Of a DNA stretch of 64,000 nt, positions 9,488-20,200 are shown one piece after another. Positions within the stretch are counted from its first letter, which is position 1; each line of letters starts with the position of its first letter. A model generated the notes under the pieces. The model was not told the origin of the DNA and made no database searches. It worked only from the letters and a program-made list of their open reading frames with translations. Location of the stretch: NCBI GenBank assembly GCA_030710605.1, contig CP092880.1, positions 4,337,820 to 4,401,819 of the forward strand. The letters are read 5' to 3'. The stretch comes from Cordylochernes scorpioides (taxonomy: Eukaryota > Arthropoda > Arachnida > Pseudoscorpiones > Chernetidae). Made by a program: the position numbers and the translations under genes.

Positions 9488-12050
9488 GCAATATCTGATC
9501 AAGACCATTTTATTATTATTCAATCAAGAATTTAACCACGACTGCACCACCATAGCATAATCATCAATATGATCCAAAACAACAGAAATCTTATCTTTTT
9601 TTAATATAAAATATAATAGAAGCCGACAGGATATTTACCTGTGTGTTCAATATGCCAAAAGCAAATTTTTTCTAATTCAAATATGCAGGTCTTCCAATCA
9701 GGGATAGCTTTCCCAATCAAAAATAGTTCATTCCAAACAAAAATAGCCATCTCCAAGAAAACATAGTCATCCCCAATTAAACACAGCCATCTCCAATCAA
9801 ACATGGCCATCTTAAACGAACATGGCCATCTCCAACACCAGCCACCTCCATCTACAGCCATGACACCTTCCGCCCAACACCAGCCATCTCCCGAGATCTT
9901 CAAATCCAGTCCATCATCCATTTCAAGGTACTTTGTATCTACACTTTACATAATTTACCCCGTTTTAACTTTTCTCTATTTTTTACAATAGTTTTCAATC
10001 ACTTATTTTCTTATAGTTACATCCATTTTATGCCATTTCTTAAATATATTTGCCATTTAAAATTTAAAATTGCTTTATTTTCTCTGCATATTTATTACTA
10101 TATCTCTCCTAAATATATTTGGTTCCATATTATACTTTTAAACCTTTGTAATAAAGTTAAACCTTTGGCACCATATCAGTTTGTTAACACACCATATGCA
10201 AAACAGTCGGCCAGGAAAACAACAACAAATCAATATCTCGCATCATTAATCATTAAAAAATAGCTACACTTAAATGTTTCTCATATTTTCCAATTTATTT
10301 CTCAATATGTTCCAAATTCCCTATTTCTTACATCTTCAATATTTTCTTAAACTATAACATTGTTTACTATATTTCTCACATATTCAATCTTTAATAGAAA
10401 TTAATCTTTGTTAATCATATTCCCACTATATATTTTTTCGTATAACAAATAAAACAAAAATACCTTATAGCTTCACATTTATATTTATAATTCCCTAACT
10501 TTTGATATTTGTTATTTTCTTATTCTCATTTCATGTTATTTTCAAAATTTGCATTTTTACCCCCTTTTAAATTTATTTTTAAATGCCATAATCTTTTAAT
10601 GTTTCTCATTTCGCCTAACTAATATGTAAATTTAGCGATACCAACATATGTAAATTTTAACTTTTGTTTTTGTTCACCTTGATTCTTTTTTTCAATACCC
10701 ATTCTTTATTCCTACCATTACCCTTTTTTAAATCTTAACATGTTCATTCCTTATTTGCACATTTTCCTTTTTGTACATAATATTACCATTTGCCTACTGT
10801 TTATTGCCTTTTCACAAATGCCATTCTTCTTATAATCATCAAATGTTTCCACCTATATTTTACTAATGTAATTTTCATATTGCTTTTCAACGTTATTCAT
10901 AATTTTTCATTTATATACTTTTGTGAATATCATACATTTTTCTTATTTTTAATAATGTCATTTTCTCATGTTTTTCCCAATCTATTGGCTCACAACAAGC
11001 CAATATGATCAAGGAATATCACCCTTTTATTTTTCACTTTTTTAATATGCATTCATTTTATTTTCTTCCCTCATTTTTAATATAATATGTGTATTTTATT
11101 TTTGTCTATCCAATCTATTGGTTCACAATAAGCCAATACGATTATGGAACACTTTTTTCTCTCTTTACCACAATTTTCATTTTTTACCACAATTTTCACT
11201 TTTTACCACAATTTTCACTCTTTACCACAATTTTCAATCAACCACATTTTCACTCTTCACCACATTTTTGTTATCATTATTCACATTATCATTTTTGTAA
11301 TTTCCTGTCTCTATTGGTTAACAACAAACCAATATGATCATGGAATATCACCTCTCACCTTTCTTTCTAATCATTTTATCTTTTTTAAAAGCTATATGTT
11401 TTATCACTTGACTCTTAATTATCCCATATTATTCTCTTCACAGGGGGGAAATGTTATATTAAAATGTTATTTCATTTAAAATATATTTCATAGATACAAA
11501 TACTGCTAAATCGATCGCCAGAGGTCATGCTTCCCCTATAAATACACATTGTTGTTCTTCCCCGTGGCCGACCCAAAACATTTGTACATTATGTAAATAA
11601 TCTTTTCATTTTTTATTCTTACGCCTTAAGCCAGGCAGTACTTTAATCAAATTATGTTCTTATATATTTCTCAGCTCAATAAAGCAATATCTGATCAAGA
11701 CCATTTTATTATTATTCAATCAAGAATTTAACCACGACTGCACCACCATAGCATAATCATCAATATGATCCAAAACAACAGAAATCTTATCTTTTTTTTA
11801 TTTAAATATAATATATATATAAAGGCGAAATCAAAGACTTTCCAATTCCTTAAATTTTGTCCATGATAGTATATACAGTACCGAGATATCCTATCAAACT
11901 CCTGGGGGATTCCTTCGAACAATTTAAGCTTCAAGTCTGCCGTATAAACCTGAATCCAAACGAAGGAATGGATAGAGAGCTAAGGAAAAACTGAGATCTC
12001 ACACAGGGAATGTCGAAAGGGGACATCATTTCAATATTGTGGATGAATTT

Positions 12051-12468
12051 TTAAAAATTGGAAAAAAAGCGCTTTTTATGTTTAAATAGACTATTATAAA
12101 TAGGATCAAAGAGCTTATTTAAGCCAGATTTAGAGCACCGAATTAGATTAGTCGCCATCAAGAAACAAAGAAGAAGCAGGTCAGACCTATCCCAAATTTG
12201 TAGCCAGGTCAACTGGGCCGTCAAGTGGAACCTCTTCCTATGGGCGACCCAGTTGGTGATGGCCGCTTTTAGCACGCGCCACTTGAAAGATCTGAGTTTG
12301 TGGACAGAAAGTGCTATGGACTTTTTATTTATGTCACGTTGGTAATCACCAATCTTCGCTTGCATAGAGAACATTTTGGACTTAAGATACGAAAGATGGT
12401 TAATCATTTTATTCGTGATCGAACGTTGTACTGTATGTATTACATTCCAACCACCACGCCAGCCATCT
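12051..12468 (-). CDS. Possible terminal exon, unrecognised basic protein
   Basis: A minus-strand frame of about 139 residues starts behind a possible acceptor (TTTTGTATTATGACAG) and runs to a stop at 12051. It is rich in Lys, Arg and Leu with an amphipathic, coiled-coil-like first half and a hydrophobic patch (LLLLCFLMA) near the middle. No family is recognised. The length and balanced codon use argue for coding, but it could be a decayed transposon ORF. Confidence 0.3.
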
Positions 12469-12955
12469 CTGTCATAATACAAAACTTTTATGAATATTGA
12501 TCACAATGGAGAATGAACAGTTTCGTTGAATGCTAGGATTTGACCAAGGTAGCATTGACGGGAATGGATTTTTATCAATCATCTATCAACTTTTTCAGCT
12601 TGCTTCTACTCTCAGGTGAGAATTACTACGTCGTCAAATTTGAGCAGATTTCTATTTTGGCCAATTTGAACTTAGGCAGAGATAGTACGTTACTTCTTTG
12701 TATCTCTGAGCTCTTTTTGGCAAAGAGAGATGTTGATATTCTTTAAGAGTAGCATAGTCACACGCTCCCTTTCTGTACAGCCCTAATGGGCATCATGATA
12801 CAACAATGACGTTCTATGAGACCTCTCCCGGCTAGAGGATTCCACCAATCAGGGGTATGGTGACGACCCTTCAATCCTCCTTCTTGCAAAGGCGTGTGCC
12901 GAGGTTGAGCGCTACGCCCGACCAGGCATTGCAGTAAAGGGCTCACTAGCCCGAG

Positions 12956-13189
12956 ATGGTGGACGCCAGTGGATTTTTCGTGGGGGCTTTAATTGGGATC
13001 CTTATTGCCGGTATCGCGGCTTTCGTCTTCATCAAATTCTTCATGAAGAAAGACACCACAAGTACGAAACAGACAGAAACTGACCGCTCTAGCACAACCT
13101 CTGAAAGCTCAGATTCCTGTACATGCTGTTGTTGCCATTCCTGTGCACAACCTCCAAACTACTGCTGCTATCCACAATGCTGCAGGTGA
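12956..13189 (+). CDS. 77-residue single-pass membrane protein with Cys-rich tail
   Basis: The ATG follows CACTAGCCCGAG. Residues 6-29 form one clean membrane span (GALIGILIAGIAAFVFIKFF) ending in KK. A Ser/Thr-rich linker of about 23 residues follows, then a tail with ten cysteines, including four in a row at 57-60, and Pro/Tyr pairs. The topology suggests a lipid-modified or metal-binding cytoplasmic tail; that is inference. The stop overlaps an AG|GTGACC that could act as a donor, so a longer spliced form is possible. A minus-strand open frame overlaps its 3' half. Compare 16624-17172 and 1425-1604. Confidence 0.45.
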   Translation: MVDASGFFVGALIGILIAGIAAFVFIKFFMKKDTTSTKQTETDRSSTTSESSDSCTCCCCHSCAQPPNYCCYPQCCR

Positions 13190-13251
13190 CCTGACCTCGC
13201 TACTGTGACACCGATCTTCCAGCCAATCTCGTGAAATAAACTTGATACGAC

Positions 13252-13421
13252 CTTGGGCTATAATCTCTGAAAGACTGTTCACTTCGACGTTGAATCCATC
13301 ATCCGGAGGTGATGCCATAGTTTGAAGGCAGGATACATGGCCCAGGATTCCAAGTTCTTTCTCTATTGGAAAAGTCCCCTCATATACCTCGAATAGTTGG
13401 TTGGTAGCAAAAATGATGCAT
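13252..13421 (-). CDS. Possible internal exon of an unrecognised gene
   Basis: A strong acceptor-like tract (TTCTCTTTCCAG) precedes 13421 on the minus strand. It opens about 57 residues that look coding (balanced use of Glu, Asn, Leu, Pro). A donor CCCAAG|GTCGTA follows at 13252; the frame can also read through to about 13109. No family is recognised. It and the exon at 12051-12468 could belong to one minus-strand gene, but the joint is not shown. Confidence 0.3.
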
Positions 13422-13589
13422 CTGGAAAGAGAATATATCAATTATAAATATTTTAATGAAGTATCGTGTTTGTTGTCAACAATCTCCTCATTGGTGTCCT
13501 GTTTGTCTCCTGATAGGATGGAAAAACAGTCCAAACAACTGTACTTATCCAGGAACAATACAGATGGTGATTCACTTTCAAACTAACTC

Positions 13590-14271
13590 ATTTGAAACGC
13601 AATAAGTTTATTACTTAAATTTATGCTCAATATCGTTTTTGAATGAGCACACACTTTGAACAATAATGTCACGACTTTGATGAGTTCATCAAATAACATT
13701 TTTAATCAAAGGTATTCATATTGATTTTTTCCATAATCTCCAAACAACTTTTCCTGAGACCGTCAAATATAGCCGTTCTCTTTTTATGTGACTTTGATTC
13801 AGTTGTACAAATGGTACAGCAATCTGAAGAAGCGGTATCAGGTAAATTCATAGAGATCATCGAATATGATATAAAAAATATCAACGATGTCATATTTGCA
13901 GAAGTATTCACAAAAGATTGCAGAGAGACATAGAATTTGACGTAAAATGTGCAGATAGAGAGAAAAATGTTTTTAAAAAAACTTCTCAGAAAAACTTCAA
14001 AACCCACATTCAAATTTGTAGTCATTTTTACTTTCAAATCTTCTTTTGTCTATTACTGTGATTCAAATGTAAACGCCTCAAAGAAAGTCATAAACACCCT
14101 TTCTTTATAAAAAAAAAAAAAGAAAGCATAGAGAAAGATGAAAACTATCATGCCAAGTTGTCTATACTTATTATAAGGAAAGAAAATAATCTATATATCA
14201 CTATATTATGAACTTTTAAGCTTATATCTACATATCCCTATTTTGCATAAATACCCAGTAGTCTAACTTTA
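13590..14271. other. AT-rich stretch with overlapping short open frames
   Basis: Open frames of 70 and 111 codons overlap on opposite strands around 13702-14037; neither has recognisable homology or convincing splice signals. An A run and AT-rich DNA follow to the MITE fragment. Confidence 0.35.
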
Positions 14272-14384
14272 CACTCATGGACAAAACTTAAGGAAGTTGT
14301 ACCTTTTAGCATGTATATCGGGATTCAGACAATAACTCTGAAAGATACACTCATGGACAAAACTTAAGGAAGTTGTACCTTTTA
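14272..14384 (+). mobile_element. Truncated 76-bp-unit MITE
   Basis: About 1.4 units of the 76-bp TIR repeat (CACTCATGGACAAAACTTAA twice), then unrelated sequence. The right end is missing. Confidence 0.75.
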
Positions 14385-14554
14385 CCATTTAATCTTAAGA
14401 GTTTTAATTTTTTCGTTGTTTCCTCTGTAATAGGCGCAAATACTTTAATATCGCGACTTTTCGATTAATAAATAAATTAAAATACTGAATGAAAAATCTT
14501 AGAATTACATGACACAATTTTTAAAATAGAAATCAAGTTAAAATTTATAAAATA

Positions 14555-14625
14555 CTAGACGAATGACCCGACTTCGCCCGAGAATTCCCCCGAGTGCAAT
14601 TTCCTTCATACTGAAAGTACATCAA
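14555..14625 (-). mobile_element. Helitron 3' terminus, inverted
   Basis: CTAG at 14555-14558 followed by GACGAATGACCCG and a decayed GC hairpin is the reverse complement of the Helitron 3' end. The 5' end was not found, so the right limit given is arbitrary. Confidence 0.5.
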
Positions 14626-14667
14626 TAATATATAGTAAAAGTGCCATTAGAATATGGAACTATACAA

Positions 14668-14732
14668 AGAGCCGCCACTTCACATCCAAAGAGCTGCATG
14701 TGGTTCGCGAGCCGTCAGTTTGCCGACCCCTG
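14668..14732 (-). mobile_element. hAT-type terminal fragment
   Basis: Read on the minus strand it starts CAGGGGTCGGCAAACTGACG followed by a segment reading GCTCGCGAACCACATG. CAGGGGTCGGCAA is the well-known TIR start of hAT elements of the Charlie/MER type. Only one end is visible. Confidence 0.55.
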
Positions 14733-14802
14733 TTCTAGGCTATTAACCAAATAGATTACTTTTGAGCATTATAGAGAAATTTCACCGACTGGGCACAAAT
14801 AT

Positions 14803-14995
14803 TCAGACAGGAGATTGGGTCGCTTCTTGAAAAATGGCTGACTTAACGCCGTGAGGGATTCTAAGAACTCTCTTGTTGAGCGCTGATGGGAAGTACTTTA
14901 AATATTTATCTAAGGCCCTTCTAGCTGCGACGGAAATTTGCACAACCCTCCAGAGCTGTAGAATAAACACCTCCCTTGTCTTCACGCAGTAATTT
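14803..14995 (-). CDS. Possible terminal exon, unrecognised
   Basis: An acceptor-like CACTAAGACACCAG lies next to 14995 on the minus strand, then about 62 residues to a stop at 14803. The segment is basic and aromatic-poor with no recognised family. Only its first 49 bases recur in the duplicated copy (34122-34170), because that copy starts at the assembly gap. Confidence 0.25.
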
Positions 14996-15116
14996 CTGGT
15001 GTCTTAGTGTGAAGTGAATTCCGTATCTGAGAAAACCTTGACATTTTTCTGTCTGGTGTTGACGCTGAGGTTGTGTTCTTTATTTGGCTGATTGACTCAG
15101 CTGAGTTCTTGTGACG

Positions 15117-15477
15117 AAGGAGTCGTCTCCGCCTTTGTCGGTTCAAAGCCCGGATGAAAAAGGAGGAGGGGGAGCAGTAACAAGCTCACTAAAAAACCTG
15201 GGTTCAGCTGGCCCGGCTGATAGTACCCTGTAAGGGCTCCTAATCCAGGGATACAGGATGAGCAGAGTTTGTACTCCATGTTAGGAGTGGCTGCACATGC
15301 CGTCTGTTCCTCATGTCAGAGGCGGCCATTTATTTTATAGCTAAGTCGGCCTGCCAACTGATTAGTGCTCCCAGTCTTAATGACAAATGCAGACGCATTC
15401 TACTTCACCCAGTCATGATGGTCTACAAGCTTGATACCTTAATATGAGTGAGTGTAGATAAGAAAGAAGAAGAAGAA
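15117..15477. repeat. Dispersed repeat A
   Basis: Same family as 6102-6456, with AAGAAAGAAGAAGAAGAAGG at the 3' end. It lies inside the duplicated segment; the other copy is 34292-34651 and differs by one G in a G run. Confidence 0.75.
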
Positions 15478-15772
15478 GGTGTCGATTCTTGATTAGATGT
15501 GATATTTGGCGTTCTATCAGCACCTTCTACGCCGTCCATATCTAACATTTGGTGTTCTAGCAGTTAGGATATAGGAGTGTTGTTCCAGAATGGGACACAT
15601 TTTCTCTATTTGAAAGGGTTATTGACAGGAATGTCTCTGAAGGATGACTTTTACTATCGCGGGGAATGTCTCATTATGATGTCAACGGGGGTCGCAACTT
15701 CCTGTAAGATTGACCTGGAATGATTTCCGGGGTCGTCTGCTACCGAAATGTGTGATTGGGTGGCGACTTCTG

Positions 15773-16196
15773 GATTAATGTAGCATAATGTGGCTTACTG
15801 CGGCCGAGTCTAAACCTGGCTTAATGTGTTTAAATGTAGCTCTAGCTTAATGTAGCTGAGTCTAACTCTGGCTTTCTGCGGTTGAGTCTAATTCTGGCGT
15901 AAGGCGGTTAAGTGTAGCTCTGGCTTACTGCGGCCGAGTCTAGCTCTGGCTTATTATTGTATTAGCAAACTTAAATACATTTATTCTAGCTCTGACTTCT
16001 TGCGGTTGAGTCTAGCTCTGGCTTTCTATGGTTGAGCCTAGCTCTGGCTTAATGTGGTTGCGTGTAACGCTAGCTAACTGCGGTTGAGTGTAGCTTTGGC
16101 TTACTGCGGCCGAGTCTAAATCTCGCTTACTGCGGTTGAGTCTAACTCTGGCTTTCTGCGGTTGAGTCTAGCTCTGGCTTACTGCGGTTGAGTCTT
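15773..16196. repeat. Short minisatellite, units of about 24-26 bp
   Basis: Irregular units of the type CTCTGGCTTACTGCGGTTGA recur about 16 times, with variants GCGGCCGAG and TTTCTGCGG. An unrelated 30-bp piece interrupts near 15955-15985. The other copy is 34947-35370. Confidence 0.75.
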
Positions 16197-16623
16197 GCTC
16201 AACAAAAGAACCTGTGATAAGAGAATATCGAAGTGAAAGTATATAATGCTATAGTATTTTAATAACACGGTAATAGTTTTACAATTTTTAAATTTAAAAA
16301 AGACTCCTAAACTATTAATGCAATTCGTTTATCTCAAAATATTTGTCGAGAATGAACGTCCCAAGTTTCTAGTAAACATTAAGATGGCTCTTTTTTATCT
16401 TCAACGGGAAACTAAGTTCTTTAGGAATAATTTCAGAAAAACTGTTGACTAACGATGGAATTTCACCAAGCTAACTTGTCATTGTTTTCTAAGCTAGGGC
16501 CTTACTAACAATCTGGGAGAACGCTATGGAGGTTGCCTTGGGCGCCACCTATGGGAAGCTACTACTTCGAACGCACCTGATTCGTCAAGGCTGAGAAATT
16601 TGATCGTTCCAAAAGATGTTGGT

Positions 16624-17172
16624 ATGTTACCAGACTGTGAACCCAACAACTTCATCACAATACTCTTTGTCGTGCTCTTTGTAATCGTTATTTCGCAGCT
16701 TATTTTCTGGGGTTGTGTCTTCTTCTGCAAGCTGGTAACGTCAGAGTGCCATAAACGTTCTCAAGACAGCAAGGCGTTTTTCCGTCCGCCAATGCCGTGT
16801 GCGGCAGCTCCCATACAGCCGTGTATGATCCGTTCTGTGTGTCTGCCCATTCTTCAGTGCGAGAACAAGTCACGGCCTGTAGCCTCCAATTACGGTAGCC
16901 CTACCTATCCTATAGTCTCCCAAACAATGCCCCCTGAATCCTACTGCCTAACTGAGAGACCGCCAACTACTGGCACTCCAAACTATGTCTATAGTTACCG
17001 ACAGAAAACTTTTCCACGTACCCTGGATATCAGCCGCAGGCCATATTCCCTCCCGGGCAAATATTCCACCTTACCCAAGTACAAGTTCCCCTATGAAAAA
17101 TACCCCATCCTCACTGATTCTGATACTTCTTCCCATACTGATGATTCCTACAGGCCTACCAGAAACTACTGA
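16624..17172 (+). CDS. Single-pass membrane protein with Pro/Tyr-rich tail (or 3' exon)
   Basis: From the first ATG at 16624 the ORF is 182 codons. A short N-terminus (MLPDCEPNN) leads to one membrane span, about residues 10-37 (ITILFVVLFVIVISQLIFW). Juxtamembrane cysteines at 31, 35 and 42 follow, then a Pro-, Tyr- and Ser-rich tail with PTYPI-like and KYPIL-like short motifs. There is no signal peptide. The frame is open upstream to 16498, next to a possible acceptor (GTTTTCTAAG or GCTAG), so this may be the last exon of a longer gene. The tail suggests adaptor or WW/SH2 binding; that is inference. No family recognised. Confidence 0.5.
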   Translation: MLPDCEPNNFITILFVVLFVIVISQLIFWGCVFFCKLVTSECHKRSQDSKAFFRPPMPCAAAPIQPCMIRSVCLPILQCENKSRPVASNYGSPTYPIVSQTMPPESYCLTERPPTTGTPNYVYSYRQKTFPRTLDISRRPYSLPGKYSTLPKYKFPYEKYPILTDSDTSSHTDDSYRPTRNY

Positions 17173-17536
17173 GGGAAAAGAAGGTGAAGAGGTGTTAAAT
17201 ACATTTCATAACTTGAGCTGTATCTCTCTCATCACTATAATCCTCTCTAATCCTCAGGAACAAGTTGAATAGACGAACAGTCAAATGTGATAACTCAGAC
17301 ATAAGAGAATTAAAGATATTGAGAAGTTCTGGAATGGCTCGATTGATTTGCAAGTATATGTACTGGTCTCTTGGTGACTCCATGGGAAGTTAAAAAAAAC
17401 TTCATTTCCGCAGCATGACCTATATTAGGCTAGAGATTATCATATGCTAACCTGTATTTACATAAAACCATATGCAACTATGTATGTACTATTAGTGATA
17501 ATACTCTGTTCTCTCACTGATAAATAATAATTTACC

Positions 17537-18458
17537 AATGTTGTTGCCGTGTCCAATGAAGAGCCTCAGATGTCTCTATACATCTCTATCACAGCAATAT
17601 CCTCTATCTTGGGTGTGTAAAGCTGCTGTTCTGGGTCCATGTCAATTTTCTGTTGCTGTTGTTGTTGTGTCCAATGAAGAACCTCAGATTTCTCCATACA
17701 TCTCGACCACAGCAGTCTCAATGTCCTCTATCTTGGGTGTGTAAAGCTGCTGCTCTGGGTCCATGTCAATTTTCTGTTGTTGTTGCCGTGTCCAATGAAG
17801 AGCCTCGGATGTCTCCATACACCTCTATTACAGCAGTTGCAATGTTCTCTATCTTGGGTGTGTAAAGCTGATGTTCTGTATCCATGTCAATTTTCTGTTG
17901 CTGTTGTTGTCGTGTCCAATGAAGAGCCTCAGATGTCTCCATACATCTCTATCACAGCAGTTGCAAAGTCCTCTACTTTGGGTGTGTAAAGCTGATGTTC
18001 AGGGTCCATGTCAATTTTCTGTTGTTGTCGTGTCCAATGAAGAGCCTCAGATGTCTCCATACATCTCTATCACAGCAGTCGCAATGACCTCTATCTTGGG
18101 TGTGTAAAGCTGATGTTCCGGGTCCATGTCAATTTTCTGTTGTCGTTGTCGTGTCCAATGAAGAGCCTCAGATGTCTCCATACATCTCTTTCACAGCAGT
18201 CGCTATGTCCTCTATCTTGGGTGTGTAAAGCTGCTGTTCTGATTCCATGTCAATTTTCTGTTGTTGTTGTCGTGTCCAATGAAGAGCCTCAGATGTCTCC
18301 ATACATCTCTATCACAGCAGTCGCAATGTCCACTATCTTGGGTGTGTAAAGCTGATGTTCTGGGTCCATGTCAATTTTCTGTTGTTGTTGTCGTGTTCAA
18401 TGAAGAGCCTCAGTTGTCTCCATACATCTCTATCACAGCAGTTGCAATGTCCTCTATA
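17537..18458. repeat. 120-bp minisatellite, eight units
   Basis: Units of 117-126 bp vary mainly in the length of a GTT/GTC tract (GTTGTTGTTGTCGTG). Landmarks are CCAATGAAGAGCCTCAGATG and CTCTATCACAGCAG. It lies just beyond the polypurine tract and apparent LTR start (18508) of the gypsy relic, so it may be part of that element's LTR. Overlapping 60-78 codon ORFs all end in the same stop and are not genes. Confidence 0.85.
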
Positions 18459-18488
18459 ATTTAATAATTTACAAGAATAATTGATTAT

Positions 18489-19115
18489 AATAGAGGCATG
18501 CCGTTACATTTCCCCCATTGAGGAAAGTCAGTCTTTAAATCGTTTGGGTGGCTTGATGAATCCCTGGACCTTGTTGTAATGGTGCCGTTCTTATGCTCAT
18601 TCCTGGGTTCCTGATTTGGGAAGGGTATTAGAAGAGTATCGAGTTCGTCAGGGACTTGAGCCTGTTCCTTGTCACCATTCGGGGAAAGTCCTTCTGGTAA
18701 ATTAGACTTTGTGATCTCCGGGATTCTCCTTAGCTGTTGATTTGGACTTTCAAGATTCGTGTATCCTATGAAGGAGCTGTTGCGGCGGTACTCACCAGTA
18801 GGTGTTTGCACTTTATATGATCTTGGAGCTACTTCTTGGGTAACTTTAGCAGAGATCTATTCACGGTAATGCAGTTTCAGCATTATATTTTACCTTCCTT
18901 GAAGCTTGGCATCGTCTTAGCTGTCTTATCGTGATGATGTTTTCAGTTTCGCTCGCTTCTTTCTTTGTGCTGTGGATGTCTCTTTTTGGATTTCTGGTTC
19001 CAACTGATGAGTGCTGGTGGGAAGGAAAGTCCTTCGACTGAACAGACACTGGGCCAGTGTCGGAAGACCATCTCTAGGAGTGATGTAGAAGTTTGATAGT
19101 GCTAATTCCACTTCT
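18489..19115 (-). pseudogene. Decayed Ty3/gypsy pol 3' end (integrase C-terminal region)
   Basis: Minus-strand frames show the typical end of gypsy pol: a YITPRDGLPTLAQ-type motif near 19080, a Lys-rich stretch, then a SYKVQTPTGEYRRN-type motif near 18810 and a TTRSRDSSSHP-like end. Stops and frame changes separate these pieces, so it is not functional. A polypurine tract (GGGGGAAA, 18509-18517 on the minus strand) is followed by TGTAACGGCATGCC, a likely 3' LTR start at 18508. It is unrelated to the element at 24844-29611. Confidence 0.65.
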
Positions 19116-19588
19116 TTGTCCTTATACTAGTTCATAGGTAGTTCTCTTTTTATTATAACACAGTGTAATTTTTATATTTCTTAATTATGAAGTCTTAAAT
19201 ACATCATTTTTTTCGGTTTTAAGTTAATCAGTTAATTTAAGCACGTGGCGTGTTATTAAGATTCAAGGTAAAATGGTAAACGACTAAAGATTTCTCAAAG
19301 TAAATTTTTGTTTTAAAATCCTAGCTTTCAAATGATAATCATCGTTATTCAACAGACTTAACGTCGATCTATTTCTCACAAGAACTGTTTACTCTTTTTT
19401 CCCTTGTGAAGATGCCTTGATGAAGAGCGATTATCACTTAAAAGCTTGCGTTCATTTCAAAATAAAAATGGGAACTCATTGTGAGAAAAATCTTTGTAGT
19501 TTTTAAATAACTTATAAGATATGATGCGATATATATGCATCACCAGTACAAGTTTCTAAGTTGCATATTTATGGAAGGCAGGTAGGTA
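19116..19588. other. AT-rich stretch, nothing identified
   Basis: No exon, RNA or repeat boundary that I can support. Confidence 0.4.
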
Positions 19589-20096
19589 CACTAATGAACA
19601 AAACTTAAGGAAGTTGTACCTTTCAGCATGTATATCGGGATTCAGACAATAACTCTGAAAGATACACTCGTGGACAAAACTTAGTTGTACCTTTCAACAT
19701 GTATATCGGGATTCAGACAATAACTCTGAAAGATACACTCATGGACAAAACTTAAGGAAGTTGTACCTTTCAGCATATATATCGGGATTCAGACAATAAC
19801 TCTGAAAGATACACTCATGGACAAAACTTAAGGAAGTTGTACCTTTTAACATGTATATCGGGATTCAGACAATAACTCTGAGAGATACACTAATGGACAA
19901 AACTTAAGGAAGTTGTATCTTTTTAACATGTATATCGAGATTCAGACAATAACTCTGAAAGATATTACAGTGACCTTTATTGAAGACACATGAGATAACC
20001 AAGTATAAACAAAATTAACTCAGTCTCCTTAAAAATATACATAGACGACTGGTGACATCAAAGACCTTGCACTTCCTTAAGTTTTGTCCATGAATG
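19589..20096 (+). mobile_element. Tc1-like MITE with 76-bp TIR array, complete
   Basis: 508 bp between TA dinucleotides (19587-19588; 20097-20098). The left TIR starts CACTAATGAACAAAACTTAA; five units of about 76 bp follow, one shortened. Then come the body ACAGTGACCTTTATTGAAGA and the right inverted TIR ACTTCCTTAAGTTTTGTCCA. This complete copy defines the family. It ends about 100 bp from the dehydrogenase stop codon. Confidence 0.85.
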
Positions 20097-20161
20097 TATT
20101 TGCATATCGAACGTATAATGACTAGGTAAAAGAAAAGAACGCAGCGTTTAGGGGAAACAGA

Positions 20162-20167
20162 GATTTA
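20162..20167 (-). terminator. ATTAAA polyadenylation signal of the dehydrogenase
   Basis: On the minus strand GTATTAAATC lies about 35 bp after the stop codon at 20201-20203. ATTAAA is the commonest variant signal. A GTAAGT in the 3' flank (near 20190) could instead be an intron donor. Confidence 0.35.
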
Positions 20168-20200
20168 ATACAAGACGTTCTGTCGTACTTACAGAGTCGG

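Larger units (their letters stand above)
9256..11812 (+). mobile_element. Non-coding LTR retrotransposon (LARD/TRIM-like), nested in the MITE
   Basis: Two near-identical LTRs of about 361 bp (9256-9617; 11452-11812) flank 1.83 kb of T-rich DNA. Each LTR starts TGTTATATTAAAATG and holds a TATAAATA box and AATAAA signal. A polypurine tract GGGGGGAAA (11443-11451) lies against the right LTR, which fixes the orientation. The target duplication is ATATA within AT-rich sequence. No gag or pol is visible; the interior has a C-rich segment (GGCCATCTCCAA, about 9780-9900) and three copies of a CCAATCTATTGGTTCACAA motif (10978, 11110, 11310). It would need enzymes in trans. Confidence 0.75.
8790..11869 (+). 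mobile_element. Tc1-like MITE with 76-bp TIR array, interrupted by an LTR element
   Basis: Left: TA (8788-8789) then CACTCATGGACAAAACTTAA, the TIR. The TIR and about 49 bp more repeat five times (starts 8789, 8865, 8941, about 9017, 9093). Next come the body (CCTTTATTGAAGACAC) and, after the nested LTR element, the inverted right TIR TTAAATTTTGTCCATGATAG then TA (11870-11871). The intact relative at 19589-20096 shows body and right TIR joined directly. TA target and TIR style fit the Tc1/mariner superfamily. No transposase is present. Confidence 0.8.

Noticed and set aside
11089-11479. Three overlapping plus-strand ORFs rich in Phe and His
   Set aside because: They arise from T- and C-rich simple sequence inside the non-coding LTR element.
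15097-15279. Recurring ORF in repeat A (also near 34157, 60007, 57173)
   Set aside because: It follows the repeat wherever it occurs, with different ends and frame changes; likely incidental to a dispersed repeat.
17538-18464. Series of 60-78 codon plus-strand ORFs
   Set aside because: They are the same frame of a minisatellite unit, each ended by the same TAA; not genes.
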